Shown in pieces: positions 9,644 through 18,627 of a DNA stretch of 34,427 nucleotides; position 1 is the first letter of the stretch; the number at the start of each line of letters is the position of its first letter. The position numbers and the translations under genes are program-made. The stretch comes from Candidatus Bathyarchaeota archaeon. GTDB lineage: Archaea > Thermoproteota > Bathyarchaeia > Bathyarchaeales > Bathycorpusculaceae. The DNA is taken from positions 1 to 34,427 of the forward strand of contig JASEJA010000006.1 in the NCBI GenBank assembly GCA_030017755.1, given 5' to 3'. The notes under the pieces are model-generated. The model was not told the DNA's origin. It was given only the letters and a program-made list of their open reading frames with translations, and ran no database searches.

Positions 9644-9766
9644 ATATTTTAGTCACCCAAACCTTCAATTTTAGCCCTTTCCCAATTTAAAACTTTCCAT
9701 AAACCTTAAACTTAAATATTCTTTTGACATGTTTTAGCCATAGAAATGATAAGGGAATGAGTGTAA

Positions 9767-10744
9767 GTGTCGTTTCTATTCAAAAAGAAAAAGGAAGAAC
9801 GTGTTACAAGAATACTGTTTGCCACAGACATGCATGGTTCAGAAGGCGTTTGGCGAAAGTTCCTGAACGCTTCCGCAATGCTGAAAGTTGATGTTGCCAT
9901 TTGTGGCGGAGACCTAACTGGAAAAATGATAGTGCCAGTTGTAGAGCGCAAAAACGGAAAATACACGTATTATCACCTTAAAAAAACCCACACTGTAGAC
10001 CAGAGTGAACTGGAAAAAGCAACGAAAGACATTAAGGGAATAGGGTATTACCCCTACATAACTAACGAAAGCGAATATGAAGAAATGACAAAAAATCCCA
10101 AGAAAGTGGATGAAGTCTTTCACAAAGTTATGCTTTCAACGATTAAAGATTGGCTTGACCTAATCCCACAGAAAGTCTCAAACGAAACCAGAGTGGTTGT
10201 CTGCCCAGGAAACGACGACAGATTCCCAGTAGACGAAGTAGTAAACAACCACAAACATGTCATCAACGGAGAAGGCAAAGTCATAGAAGTCGATGAAAAA
10301 CATGAAATGGTGAGCTGCGGCTGGGTGAACCCAAGCCCGTGGAAAACAGCCAGAGAAGAGGAAGAAGAAAAACTTGAAGAAAGACTGGAAAAGTATATTT
10401 CCCAACTGAAGAATGTGGAGTCAGCGATATTTAACTTCCATGCGCCGCCTTACCAAACAAAACTTGATGAGGCACCTCTTCTCGATAAGGACTTAAACCT
10501 AGTTATCAGAAGCGGAAGCGTAGTCATGGTTCCAGTAGGCTCAAAAGCCGTAAGGAAAATGATTGAAAAATATCAGCCTTTCCTCGGGCTTCACGGACAC
10601 ATACACGAGTCTTCGGGTTCCATGAAAATTGGGAAAACGTACTGTGTCAACCCGGGAAGCGAGTACGCTGAAGGAATTTTGAGGGCTTTCTTAATAGAGT
10701 TTAAGGGTAACGAAATCTCTAGGCTTCAAAGAATAGAAGGGTGA
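9767..10744 (+). CDS. Calcineurin-like metallophosphoesterase
   Basis: Motifs ATDMHGS, ICGGDLTG, CPGNDDR, FNFHAPP and GLHGHIHESSG; GTG start. Confidence 0.9.
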   Translation: MSFLFKKKKEERVTRILFATDMHGSEGVWRKFLNASAMLKVDVAICGGDLTGKMIVPVVERKNGKYTYYHLKKTHTVDQSELEKATKDIKGIGYYPYITNESEYEEMTKNPKKVDEVFHKVMLSTIKDWLDLIPQKVSNETRVVVCPGNDDRFPVDEVVNNHKHVINGEGKVIEVDEKHEMVSCGWVNPSPWKTAREEEEEKLEERLEKYISQLKNVESAIFNFHAPPYQTKLDEAPLLDKDLNLVIRSGSVVMVPVGSKAVRKMIEKYQPFLGLHGHIHESSGSMKIGKTYCVNPGSEYAEGILRAFLIEFKGNEISRLQRIEG

Positions 10745-11685
10745 GGCTTAGCAAGATGGCTTGGCTTCTAGATAAAGAAATTACGAGGGAATTGCCAAAA
10801 GAGTGGAATGGAATTGTCCCCACAGAAGTGTTCATTCAAGAATCTCAGAATATTGTTGAAAAGGCTAAAAACGCTGGAATAACCCTAAGGATTATTGGCG
10901 GACTTAGCATAGCCCTACATTGCCAAGAGCATAGGGATTTTGCTAAAAAACTGGGAAGGATAGGAACTGGCGTTGTTAAAGGACAAGAATACAGTGACAT
11001 AGACTATGTTTCCTACCGCGACCAAAGGGAAAAAATTAAGGAATTATTCGAAAAAATCGGTTATGCTAAACGAAGGGCAACTCTCTCTACAGCAGCGTCT
11101 GAACGGCAAATATACTATCACCCAAAAGGCTGGTTTTATGTGGATGTTTTCTTTGACAAATTATTAGTGGCAAACCATCCAATTGATTTTAAAGGAAGAC
11201 TTGAACTGGATTACCCCACCATAACAGTAACAGACATGTTGCTTGAAAAGGTACAGATGTGGGAAGCCTTCAGCGTGAAAGACCTAAAAGACTGCTTACT
11301 CTTGCTAAAGGCTCACGACGTCAAAGACAAAGGCGAGAAAGAAAGCATAGATGCTTCCTACATAGCCAAACTGTTATCTCAAGACTGGGGATTCTGGTAC
11401 ACAGCCACAACAAACCTTAAAAAACTCGAAAAATTCATCTCCGAAATAGACAAACTAGGCCCAGAAGCCGAAATCGACCCCAAACAAATCGAAAACAACG
11501 ACCGCGAAGAGATAAGCAGAAAAATAAAAACCCTCCTAGAAAGAATAGAAAAAGAACCAAAATCCTTGGGATGGAAGATGCGGGCAAAAATTGGGACAAA
11601 GAAAAGATGGTACAACCCTGTTGAGCGCCCAGAAACAGTGGGCGGTTTCGGAATATGGGAAGCCATCCTCAAAGAAAAAGGCTAA
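10741..11685 (+). CDS. Predicted nucleotidyltransferase-fold protein
   Basis: RIIGGLSIALHC...YSDIDYVSYRD...YVDVFFDKL (GG, DxD, third acidic residue); 4-nt overlap with the metallophosphoesterase gene. Confidence 0.7.
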   Translation: MRLSKMAWLLDKEITRELPKEWNGIVPTEVFIQESQNIVEKAKNAGITLRIIGGLSIALHCQEHRDFAKKLGRIGTGVVKGQEYSDIDYVSYRDQREKIKELFEKIGYAKRRATLSTAASERQIYYHPKGWFYVDVFFDKLLVANHPIDFKGRLELDYPTITVTDMLLEKVQMWEAFSVKDLKDCLLLLKAHDVKDKGEKESIDASYIAKLLSQDWGFWYTATTNLKKLEKFISEIDKLGPEAEIDPKQIENNDREEISRKIKTLLERIEKEPKSLGWKMRAKIGTKKRWYNPVERPETVGGFGIWEAILKEKG

Positions 11686-11724
11686 AAGCGAAAAGTTAAT
11701 GAGCAAAGGCTTAACGTGTATTCT

Positions 11725-11850
11725 GGGGTTTGCCGGTCATAGGGCACGGGACCCACCTGATCCCGTTCCGAACTCAGAAGTTAAACCGTGCTCCGTTCCT
11801 GATTGTAGTGTGGTCTTCGGCCACGCGAACTCGGGAAAGCTGGCAGCCCC
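11725..11850 (+). rRNA. rrf: 5S ribosomal RNA
   Basis: CACCTGATCCCGTTCCGAACTCAGAAGTTAAACCGTGC core and terminal stem GGGGTTTGCC...GGCAGCCCC. Confidence 0.95.
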
Positions 11851-11929
11851 ACTTAGAGTTAGTGTTTAAATTTGGAGGAGAATTACCTAAAATTTATAAC
11901 TAAGCGTTTGATAGTTTTCGAAAGGTGAG

Positions 11930-13063
11930 TTGGTAATAGTGTTTGAATTAATGATGCTCTTGGGAATAGTGTTGTTGCAGATTGATTTATCACAGATTAT
12001 AAGCCTACTCTACATTCTTTTCTTCGTGCTTTTCATATTTTATGGGCAGAGAATTCAGTTGCAAGTTACGCTGAGAGAGGTGGAAAGCTCGCTTTATAAA
12101 CTGAAATATATAAAGGATGAAGGGAGAAGAATAGCCATAGAAACAATTAAAGAAATAGGCAAACCACAGACTGAACCAACCAATAGGGTTGACAGGTTTT
12201 TAGAGTACTTTACTATATCGCCACAAAGCCTTGACCCAGCCGGTGTTGTTTGGAAGCTTGAGCATATCCTTGATGTTAGGGATGCACGTTTTAAGGATGA
12301 AGTGAAACTTATGGCTCCAGCGGCGGATGAAACACAAGCAAACAATTTGGAAAACACTTTAGAAGCTGCTATGGCGTTAAACTACATTTACAAAGTGATT
12401 AGGCATTATTATCTGCTTGGAAAGAAAACGTTAAGCCTCTATGTGATAATGCAATTGCAAATGATATTACCATTAGTCATGCGGGAAGCAGAAGCCTACG
12501 CCAGCGCATTAAAAGCCTTCGCCTACGGTCAACCAATAGGCGACGGAGCAGGCGCCATGGTAGCAGCAAAACTCATGCATGGACACCAAACAAGAAAACT
12601 GCCCAAAGACTGTGTCGTTGCAACAGTGCCAATTGAAGGACGCACAGCCTATGTTATTAAAGCTGAGGGGCCCGGAGGAAATGTGGGCAAAATTGGAGAC
12701 GCTATTAAAACGGTAATAGATGAAAATGAAGGAAAAATTGCCACAATAATCATGGTTGACGCTGCCTTAAAACTTGAAGGCGAAGAAATAGGCGAAGTTG
12801 CTGAAGGTGTCGGAACAGCAATAGGTGGACCTGGAGTTGACCAATTCAAGATTGAAGAGTCAATTCTGAAATATCGCATTCCAATAAACGCTGTAATAAT
12901 GAAAGAGGACATTGGCGATGCGGTTTCGCCAATGCGTAAAGAGATTTTTGATGCGGTTGATAATGCCATTGAAAGGATAAAGCATGTTATTTTGGAAAGA
13001 ACTAAAGAAGGGGATAAAGTGATAATTGCTGGGGCGGGCAATACTATTGGTATTGGACAGTAG
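11930..13063 (+). CDS. DUF1512-like archaeal membrane-anchored protein
   Basis: N-terminal hydrophobic helices, then a conserved-looking soluble domain (GDGAGAMVAAKLM, AEGPGGNVGKIGDA, GAGNTIGIGQ). Family name from memory. Confidence 0.65.
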   Translation: MVIVFELMMLLGIVLLQIDLSQIISLLYILFFVLFIFYGQRIQLQVTLREVESSLYKLKYIKDEGRRIAIETIKEIGKPQTEPTNRVDRFLEYFTISPQSLDPAGVVWKLEHILDVRDARFKDEVKLMAPAADETQANNLENTLEAAMALNYIYKVIRHYYLLGKKTLSLYVIMQLQMILPLVMREAEAYASALKAFAYGQPIGDGAGAMVAAKLMHGHQTRKLPKDCVVATVPIEGRTAYVIKAEGPGGNVGKIGDAIKTVIDENEGKIATIIMVDAALKLEGEEIGEVAEGVGTAIGGPGVDQFKIEESILKYRIPINAVIMKEDIGDAVSPMRKEIFDAVDNAIERIKHVILERTKEGDKVIIAGAGNTIGIGQ

Positions 13064-13074
13064 GAGAGATTGGG

Positions 13075-13488
13075 ATGGGTAAAGCTTCATCATCCACGGC
13101 AACAAAAATCTCTTCATTCGTGCTAATGATAATTTTTGTAACTTTAGCATTATCTTTAACAGTTCTAATAGTAGCCCTAAACGCCTTTTTTGCTGAACAA
13201 GAAGTTTTCGCTGGATATCTTTTATTGATAGGATTTTTAGGCGTAGCCTTTTCCACATACCTACTATTTCAAACGAGAAGGCGAATATTGAGTTTAAGGA
13301 TTGAAGTGCCACAGATAACAACCACAATTGAGTGTAGAAAGTGCGGCTTCAAAAGCGTCAGAGAGTTCCAGCGGGGCGATTACATTTTTAAGGAAGTCGA
13401 GCCGTGCCAAAAATGTAATGAGAAAATGTTGATAACAGCAATTTACAGAGAAGTTAGGGAAAAGGAAAGGGTACGCTTTCCGTTCTAG
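13075..13488 (+). CDS. Membrane protein with two TM helices and a C-terminal zinc ribbon
   Basis: Two hydrophobic segments followed by CRKCGFKSVREFQRGDYIFKEVEPCQKC. Confidence 0.7.
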   Translation: MGKASSSTATKISSFVLMIIFVTLALSLTVLIVALNAFFAEQEVFAGYLLLIGFLGVAFSTYLLFQTRRRILSLRIEVPQITTTIECRKCGFKSVREFQRGDYIFKEVEPCQKCNEKMLITAIYREVREKERVRFPF

Positions 13489-14390
13489 GTTAGGATGAGG
13501 CTTCCATCTTTAACTATCAAAACTGTGTGTTCAGCTTGCGCAACTGGTTTTCCGCTGGCTTCGACGAAGACTGGATAGCCCATTACGGATTTGGAAGCTA
13601 ACAGTTCTTTGAAGGCTTCATGATAATGCGCTTGCGGAACCACATTTTTTAACCAGCGCTCAGCAAAGGGCAATGTTCTGAAGTTTTCCTCGATATGTTT
13701 TAGAAGCTTTTTTGCGTGTTGGCTTTTCAGCGACCTTGATTTGAGAAAACGAAAAATTGTGACTTCTTCGCTGTCTCTTACTCGACCAATAGCGTTTGGA
13801 AGCGTTACAAAGGGTTCAATGGCGTAAACTTCGCCCAATTTAATTTTTGAAAATGATAGTTGGGAAACATTGGGAATTGATGTGCCAGCATGCACAAGAT
13901 ATCTGCCAACCTGATGTCCAGTTAGGTTTGTGATGGGTTTGAAACCGCGGCTTTTTATGGTTTTTTCTATGATGGCGCCTAATTTTGATGTGGAAATTTC
14001 TGGGCGGATGTTTTCTATGGCTGCTTTTAATGCTTGCTCCGCTGCTTCTACAAGGCTTTCGTATTCTGGGTTAAAACATAATGTGACGGCCGTGTCTGTT
14101 ACATAACCGTCTACGTGGACACCTATGTCCACTTTGACTAGGGAGTTTTTTGGAATTTTTGTCTTGTCATTTGGAGGCGAAGTGTAGTGGGCTGCGATTT
14201 CGTTTATTGAAACGTTGCATGGGAAGGCTGGTTTTCCGCCCTTTCTGCGTATGAGGTTTTCTGCTTTTTCGCAGATTTCAATTATTGGCGTGTCTTCATG
14301 CACAAAATTTTTTATTTCTTCCCTTGTTTCGCGGAGAATTTTCCCAGACAGCCTAAACTTTTTTAGGGCTTCTTCGTCGTAAACGCTCAT
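13485..14390 (-). CDS. map: Methionine aminopeptidase, type II
   Basis: PAFPCNVSINEIAAHYTSPPND, VKVDIGVHVDGYVTDTAVT, TGHQVGRYLVHAGTSIPN, YAIEPFVT. Start set at MSVYDEEALKKF; the track ORF extends upstream to 14489. Confidence 0.93.
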   Translation of the reverse strand: MSVYDEEALKKFRLSGKILRETREEIKNFVHEDTPIIEICEKAENLIRRKGGKPAFPCNVSINEIAAHYTSPPNDKTKIPKNSLVKVDIGVHVDGYVTDTAVTLCFNPEYESLVEAAEQALKAAIENIRPEISTSKLGAIIEKTIKSRGFKPITNLTGHQVGRYLVHAGTSIPNVSQLSFSKIKLGEVYAIEPFVTLPNAIGRVRDSEEVTIFRFLKSRSLKSQHAKKLLKHIEENFRTLPFAERWLKNVVPQAHYHEAFKELLASKSVMGYPVFVEASGKPVAQAEHTVLIVKDGSLILT

Positions 14391-14462
14391 TAATTTCACA
14401 CTATTTTTATTAACGCTGTTAGCGTTATAGTTTAAAAGTTTAATGATAAGGAGTGATGGGGT

Positions 14463-15134
14463 TTGGTTAAGATAACATGGTTTGGACATGCAGCCTTCAA
14501 AATTGAAATTGCCAATAAAATTGTCTTGATTGACCCGTGGCTTGATGGAAACCCAACATCGTCAGTTAAAGCTTCGGAAATAAGCAAGGCAGACATAGTT
14601 TTTGTCACCCATGACCATGGAGATCATTTAGGCGAAGCATTCACCATCTGCAAAAAGACAAATGCAAATTTTGCGGCTGTGGTGGAACTTGCCAACCACG
14701 CGAAAGAAAATGGCGTAAAAAACGCTGTTGGATTAAATTTTGGCGGAAGCATAGAAATTGATGGAGTGAAGCTTTCCATTGTTCCAGCAGTTCACACGTG
14801 CTCCCGAGGAGCGCCAACAGGCGTAATAATCCAAGGAGAAGGCAAAACTGTTTACCATGCAGGTGACACAGCCTTTTTCGGAGACATGCAGTTTATAGGC
14901 AAGGTTTACAAGCCCGATTTGGCTTTAATTCCGATTGGAGGCTACTACACTATGGACGCCAAAGAAGCGGTGGAAGCCATTAAATTGCTTAAGCCAAAAG
15001 CGGTTATTCCAATGCATTACAAAACTTTTCCTGTTCTGGCACAGTCAGCAGATGAGTTTGTGAGAATCGCCAAAGAAAAAGTGCCAAAAGTGAAAGTTGT
15101 TGCGCTAAAGCCAGGCGAAAGCTACCAGTTTTAG
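14463..15134 (+). CDS. Metal-dependent hydrolase, MBL fold (UPF0173-like)
   Basis: ITWFGHAAFKIE, VTHDHGDHLGEA, YHAGDTAFFGDM, PMHYKTFP; TTG start. Confidence 0.9.
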   Translation: MVKITWFGHAAFKIEIANKIVLIDPWLDGNPTSSVKASEISKADIVFVTHDHGDHLGEAFTICKKTNANFAAVVELANHAKENGVKNAVGLNFGGSIEIDGVKLSIVPAVHTCSRGAPTGVIIQGEGKTVYHAGDTAFFGDMQFIGKVYKPDLALIPIGGYYTMDAKEAVEAIKLLKPKAVIPMHYKTFPVLAQSADEFVRIAKEKVPKVKVVALKPGESYQF

Positions 15135-15694
15135 AGTTTGGGCTTGAAAACTTTTGGTTCCAAAGTTGCGAATTCATCTCCGCCTATGTGAAAAATCATC
15201 CTTGCTTTTTCTAAATTGTATAATTCTGTGAAGGCTTCTTTTTCAACGTAGGCTTCAACTATTTCACCAATAAAAATTGTGTGGTCTCCTATGGTAAATT
15301 GGCTGTGAAGTCGGCATTCTAAATGGGCTACGCATTCTTTTATTATTGGAGGCTTCACCTTTTTTGCTGGTGCGGGCGTTAAACCAGCTTCCTTAAATTT
15401 GTCAAGGTCTCTGCCGCTTCTTCTGCCACAAAACAAAGTTTCCCTCAATATTTCCATTGTTGGAATGTTCACAACAAACTCTTTTGTCTCTTCAATAAGC
15501 GCATGCGAATATCTTCGTGGAGCAATGCTTATGGCAACAAGGGGCGGGTTTATGGACGTTGGCATTGCCCAAGCCAAAGTTATTATGTTCGGTTTTCCAG
15601 CCTTGCCAATGCAAGAGACAAGCACTGTGTGCATGGGATGAAGAAGTCTTGAAGCAGAGGAAAGGTCTACGTTAACTTTTTCTTTTTCAGACAT
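15131..15694 (-). CDS. Flavin reductase-like / FMN-binding split-barrel protein
   Basis: HPMHTVLVSCIGKAGKPNIITLAWAMPTSINPPLVAISIAPRRYSHALIEETKEFVVNIPT. Confidence 0.87.
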   Translation of the reverse strand: MSEKEKVNVDLSSASRLLHPMHTVLVSCIGKAGKPNIITLAWAMPTSINPPLVAISIAPRRYSHALIEETKEFVVNIPTMEILRETLFCGRRSGRDLDKFKEAGLTPAPAKKVKPPIIKECVAHLECRLHSQFTIGDHTIFIGEIVEAYVEKEAFTELYNLEKARMIFHIGGDEFATLEPKVFKPKL

Positions 15695-15708
15695 TCAAAA
15701 TCCTCGCT

Positions 15709-16839
15709 TTAACGTTTAATGTGAAATTTTTCTATAATATTTTTTGCCTTTTCCCTTTTCTTTCTATGCTCAATTAAGAATTTGTTAACCCCTTCCGTCA
15801 ATTCTGTTTTGCATTCGCCACACAAAATTTCGCCTTTCTTGCACTTCATCCTTCTTTCAGCCAGTTTTTTGTCATCTTTCTCAAAAAGAAAAGTGAAGTA
15901 TTGGAAAACTGTGCAAACTTCTGGATCGCCGCCGAGCTTTCTCTGCTCTTCCACCGTTGCCTTGCCGCCCGTGAAGGCATTCCAAATCTTCCTTTTCACA
16001 ACATCTGGTGGGTCTATGACGAAAATTGATGTTTCAAGCTCTGAAGCACTCATCTTTCCGCCGACGCCTAACCCAGGCAAGAAGCGGCAGTGGATTTGGG
16101 CTGGCTTGTAATAACCTAGTTTTTGGGCTACGTCGCGGGTTACTCGCCAATAGGGGTCTTGATCTATGGCTGCTGGAATTAATGCTGGAACATTTTCGCC
16201 AGTTAGTTTTGCGTGTATGAAGCATGGAACCGCTTGGATAGCTGGCCAGAAAATCCAACCAATGTTTGTGCTTTCTTGGAATCCGAAAGTAGCCCTTGCT
16301 GTCGAGTATGTTATTCGTTTCGCAACCTCTAAGGCAATGTCATAAAGCAAGTCAATATCATTAACATCAAAAATTATAAAGGTGTTTTCCGGCTTTAAAC
16401 CCAAAGCGATTAAATCTAAAGCATTTTCATAACCAAAATTTTTAGCTTCGTCAAGCTTTAGCTCATCCTTTACCAAGAATTTTTCGTCATCCGTCATTTG
16501 AAAATAAAGTCTAGTTTTAAACTTGTCCTGCAAATGCTTCGTGAAAATCCAAGGGATGAGATGCCCAATATGAACGGGACCAGAAGGACCTCTGCCCGTA
16601 TATAAGACGAATTTTGTTCCCTTCTCATACAAGTCTAAAACTACATCTAAATCTCGATGGGAAAAGAAAAGACCGCGTCGCAGTTGTAGGTGAAGTTCGC
16701 CTGTATGTTTTCGTATTCTTTGGAGTAGTTCTTCGGTTAAGGGTTGCGTCCCAAAGTCCCTTATTAAACGTTCATAATCTACTTTGCCCCTAACTTCCCA
16801 AGGAGTAACAACCATTTCATTTTTATTTTTTTCAGCCAA
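15709..16839 (-). CDS. trpS: Tryptophanyl-tRNA synthetase (archaeal type)
   Basis: TGRGPSGPVHIGHLIPW (HIGH-type motif), YFQMTDDEKFLVKD, GGKMSASELETSIFVID (KMSAS). Confidence 0.94.
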   Translation of the reverse strand: MAEKNKNEMVVTPWEVRGKVDYERLIRDFGTQPLTEELLQRIRKHTGELHLQLRRGLFFSHRDLDVVLDLYEKGTKFVLYTGRGPSGPVHIGHLIPWIFTKHLQDKFKTRLYFQMTDDEKFLVKDELKLDEAKNFGYENALDLIALGLKPENTFIIFDVNDIDLLYDIALEVAKRITYSTARATFGFQESTNIGWIFWPAIQAVPCFIHAKLTGENVPALIPAAIDQDPYWRVTRDVAQKLGYYKPAQIHCRFLPGLGVGGKMSASELETSIFVIDPPDVVKRKIWNAFTGGKATVEEQRKLGGDPEVCTVFQYFTFLFEKDDKKLAERRMKCKKGEILCGECKTELTEGVNKFLIEHRKKREKAKNIIEKFHIKR

Positions 16840-17114
16840 TTGGATGCCGCCTGTATGCTTAGCTCTTTATAAAATTCATGAAAAACGTATAAAGTTTTGC
16901 GCGGTTCCGCATATGAAATTCTGTTGGGGAATAAGCTATAAATATGATTTCTCCATTTGGTTATTATGCTGTTGGTGAAGGGATGCTTCGCCAATTTATT
17001 TAAGGCAGTATGCGTTTTCTGTGGATAATATAGCGTGGCATATGCATAGTTTTATTAAAACTGAAACACCTACAATACGGGACATAACCACCCACATTCA
17101 CGAGGGGGAAAATC

Positions 17115-18626
17115 ATGGTTAAGCTTAGAGAACAAGAACACAAAGTGCTTTTGAGCCTAAAGAAGTTTGATGGAAGGGCTTCCATAGAACAAATAATTGC
17201 TGAAAGCGGACTTTCTGATGCGGCTGTAATGCGTGCAGCTTTGGCATTACAAGAAAGGAAACTTTTGAAAATTCATGAAGAGAAACAAATAATAGTTAAG
17301 CTTAATGAAGAAGGAAAATTTCACGCCAAAAATGGTTTACCAGAAAGACGCCTAATAAACGCCTTAGAAGAACTTGGCAAAAAGGCTCCAATCGAAAAAG
17401 TGGTTGAAAAAGCAAGTTTAGAGAAGCATTTCACACCCATAGCCTTAGGTTGGATTCAGAAAAAACATTGGGCGATACTTGACACAAAAACGAATGCGTT
17501 GCAGATGCTGGAAAAACCAAAAGAGGAAGATGACGAAAGGCTTTTGAAGCTTCTAAGCCTAAAGGGACAAGAAACAATTGGAAATTTAAGCCCAGAACTT
17601 CAAAAAGCCGTTCAAATCTTGAAAAGGCGAAAACTTCTGGAAACAGAAGAAAAAGCGAAAAGAATTATAGCTTTGGAAGAGGTTGGATGGAAAACGATAA
17701 AGAAAGGAGTAAAAGTTGCCGCGGAAGTAACCCAACTCACGCCAGAACTCATCATCAGCGGAAAATGGCGAAAAATAAAACTTCAAAAATACAACATAGA
17801 AGCCCCAGTGGCAAAAACATGGCCTGGCAAAAAACATCCTTATCTGCAATTTTTAGACGAAGTTGAAGAAAAACTTGTCACTTTGGGATTTAAAGAAATG
17901 ACAGGCCCAACCGTGGAAACATCCTTCTTCAACTTTGACGCCTTATATACACCGCAAGACCATCCAGCCCGGGAAATTTTCGGCGTATACTTTGTGAAGT
18001 CGCCAAAATATGGTCACATAAATGCTAGTAGGCATGTTTTAGAAAATGTTAAGGAAACCCATGAAAATGGGTGGAAAACTGGTTCAAGAGGATGGAGATA
18101 CCGCTACTCTTTAAAGGAGTCTGGGCGCCTAATCTTGCGGGGTCATGGAACATGCCTCAGCGCCAGAACACTCTTAAGTAAGGATTTGGAGATTCCTGGG
18201 CGCTATTTCTCAATTGTGCGCTGTTATAGACCAGAGGTTGTGGATAAGACGCATCTTACAGAATTCAATCAGGTGGAGGGCATAATTGTGGATAAAGATT
18301 TAACGCTCAGAGACCTCTTGGGAGTTTTGGAGAAATTCGCCATAGAAATCGCGGGGGCTGACGAAGTCAAATTTAGACCTGATTATTTCCCCTTCACAGA
18401 GCCAAGCGTGGAATTGAGCGCCTACAAGAAAGGTTATGGGTGGATTGAGTTTGGGGGTTCTGGCATTTTTAGACCAGAAGTTACTTTGCCATTAGGCATA
18501 GAAGTGCCAGTAATCGCTTGGGGCTTGGGCATTGACCGTTTGTTCATGATGAAAGCTGGGATAGATGACATTCGCCAGATTTTTACTTATGATTTGGATT
18601 GGATAAGGAGAAAACAGGTGGTTTAG
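17115..18626 (+). CDS. pheS: Phenylalanyl-tRNA synthetase alpha subunit
   Basis: HPYLQFLDEVEEKLVTLGFKEMTGPTVETSFFNFDALYTPQDHPARE, RPDYFPFTEPSVE, WIEFGGSGIFRPEV, AWGLGIDRL. Confidence 0.95.
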   Translation: MVKLREQEHKVLLSLKKFDGRASIEQIIAESGLSDAAVMRAALALQERKLLKIHEEKQIIVKLNEEGKFHAKNGLPERRLINALEELGKKAPIEKVVEKASLEKHFTPIALGWIQKKHWAILDTKTNALQMLEKPKEEDDERLLKLLSLKGQETIGNLSPELQKAVQILKRRKLLETEEKAKRIIALEEVGWKTIKKGVKVAAEVTQLTPELIISGKWRKIKLQKYNIEAPVAKTWPGKKHPYLQFLDEVEEKLVTLGFKEMTGPTVETSFFNFDALYTPQDHPAREIFGVYFVKSPKYGHINASRHVLENVKETHENGWKTGSRGWRYRYSLKESGRLILRGHGTCLSARTLLSKDLEIPGRYFSIVRCYRPEVVDKTHLTEFNQVEGIIVDKDLTLRDLLGVLEKFAIEIAGADEVKFRPDYFPFTEPSVELSAYKKGYGWIEFGGSGIFRPEVTLPLGIEVPVIAWGLGIDRLFMMKAGIDDIRQIFTYDLDWIRRKQVV

Positions 18627-18627
18627 A

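Noticed and set aside
11591-11869. 92-aa ORF reading through the 5S region
   Set aside because: It is a frame inside the NTase 3' end and 5S rRNA.
12649-13327. Antisense ORFs (and similar ones throughout, e.g. 3225-3725, 22288-23184, 32469-32954)
   Set aside because: Mirror frames of well-supported genes with low-complexity Ser/Phe/Leu or Pro/Gln-rich translations.
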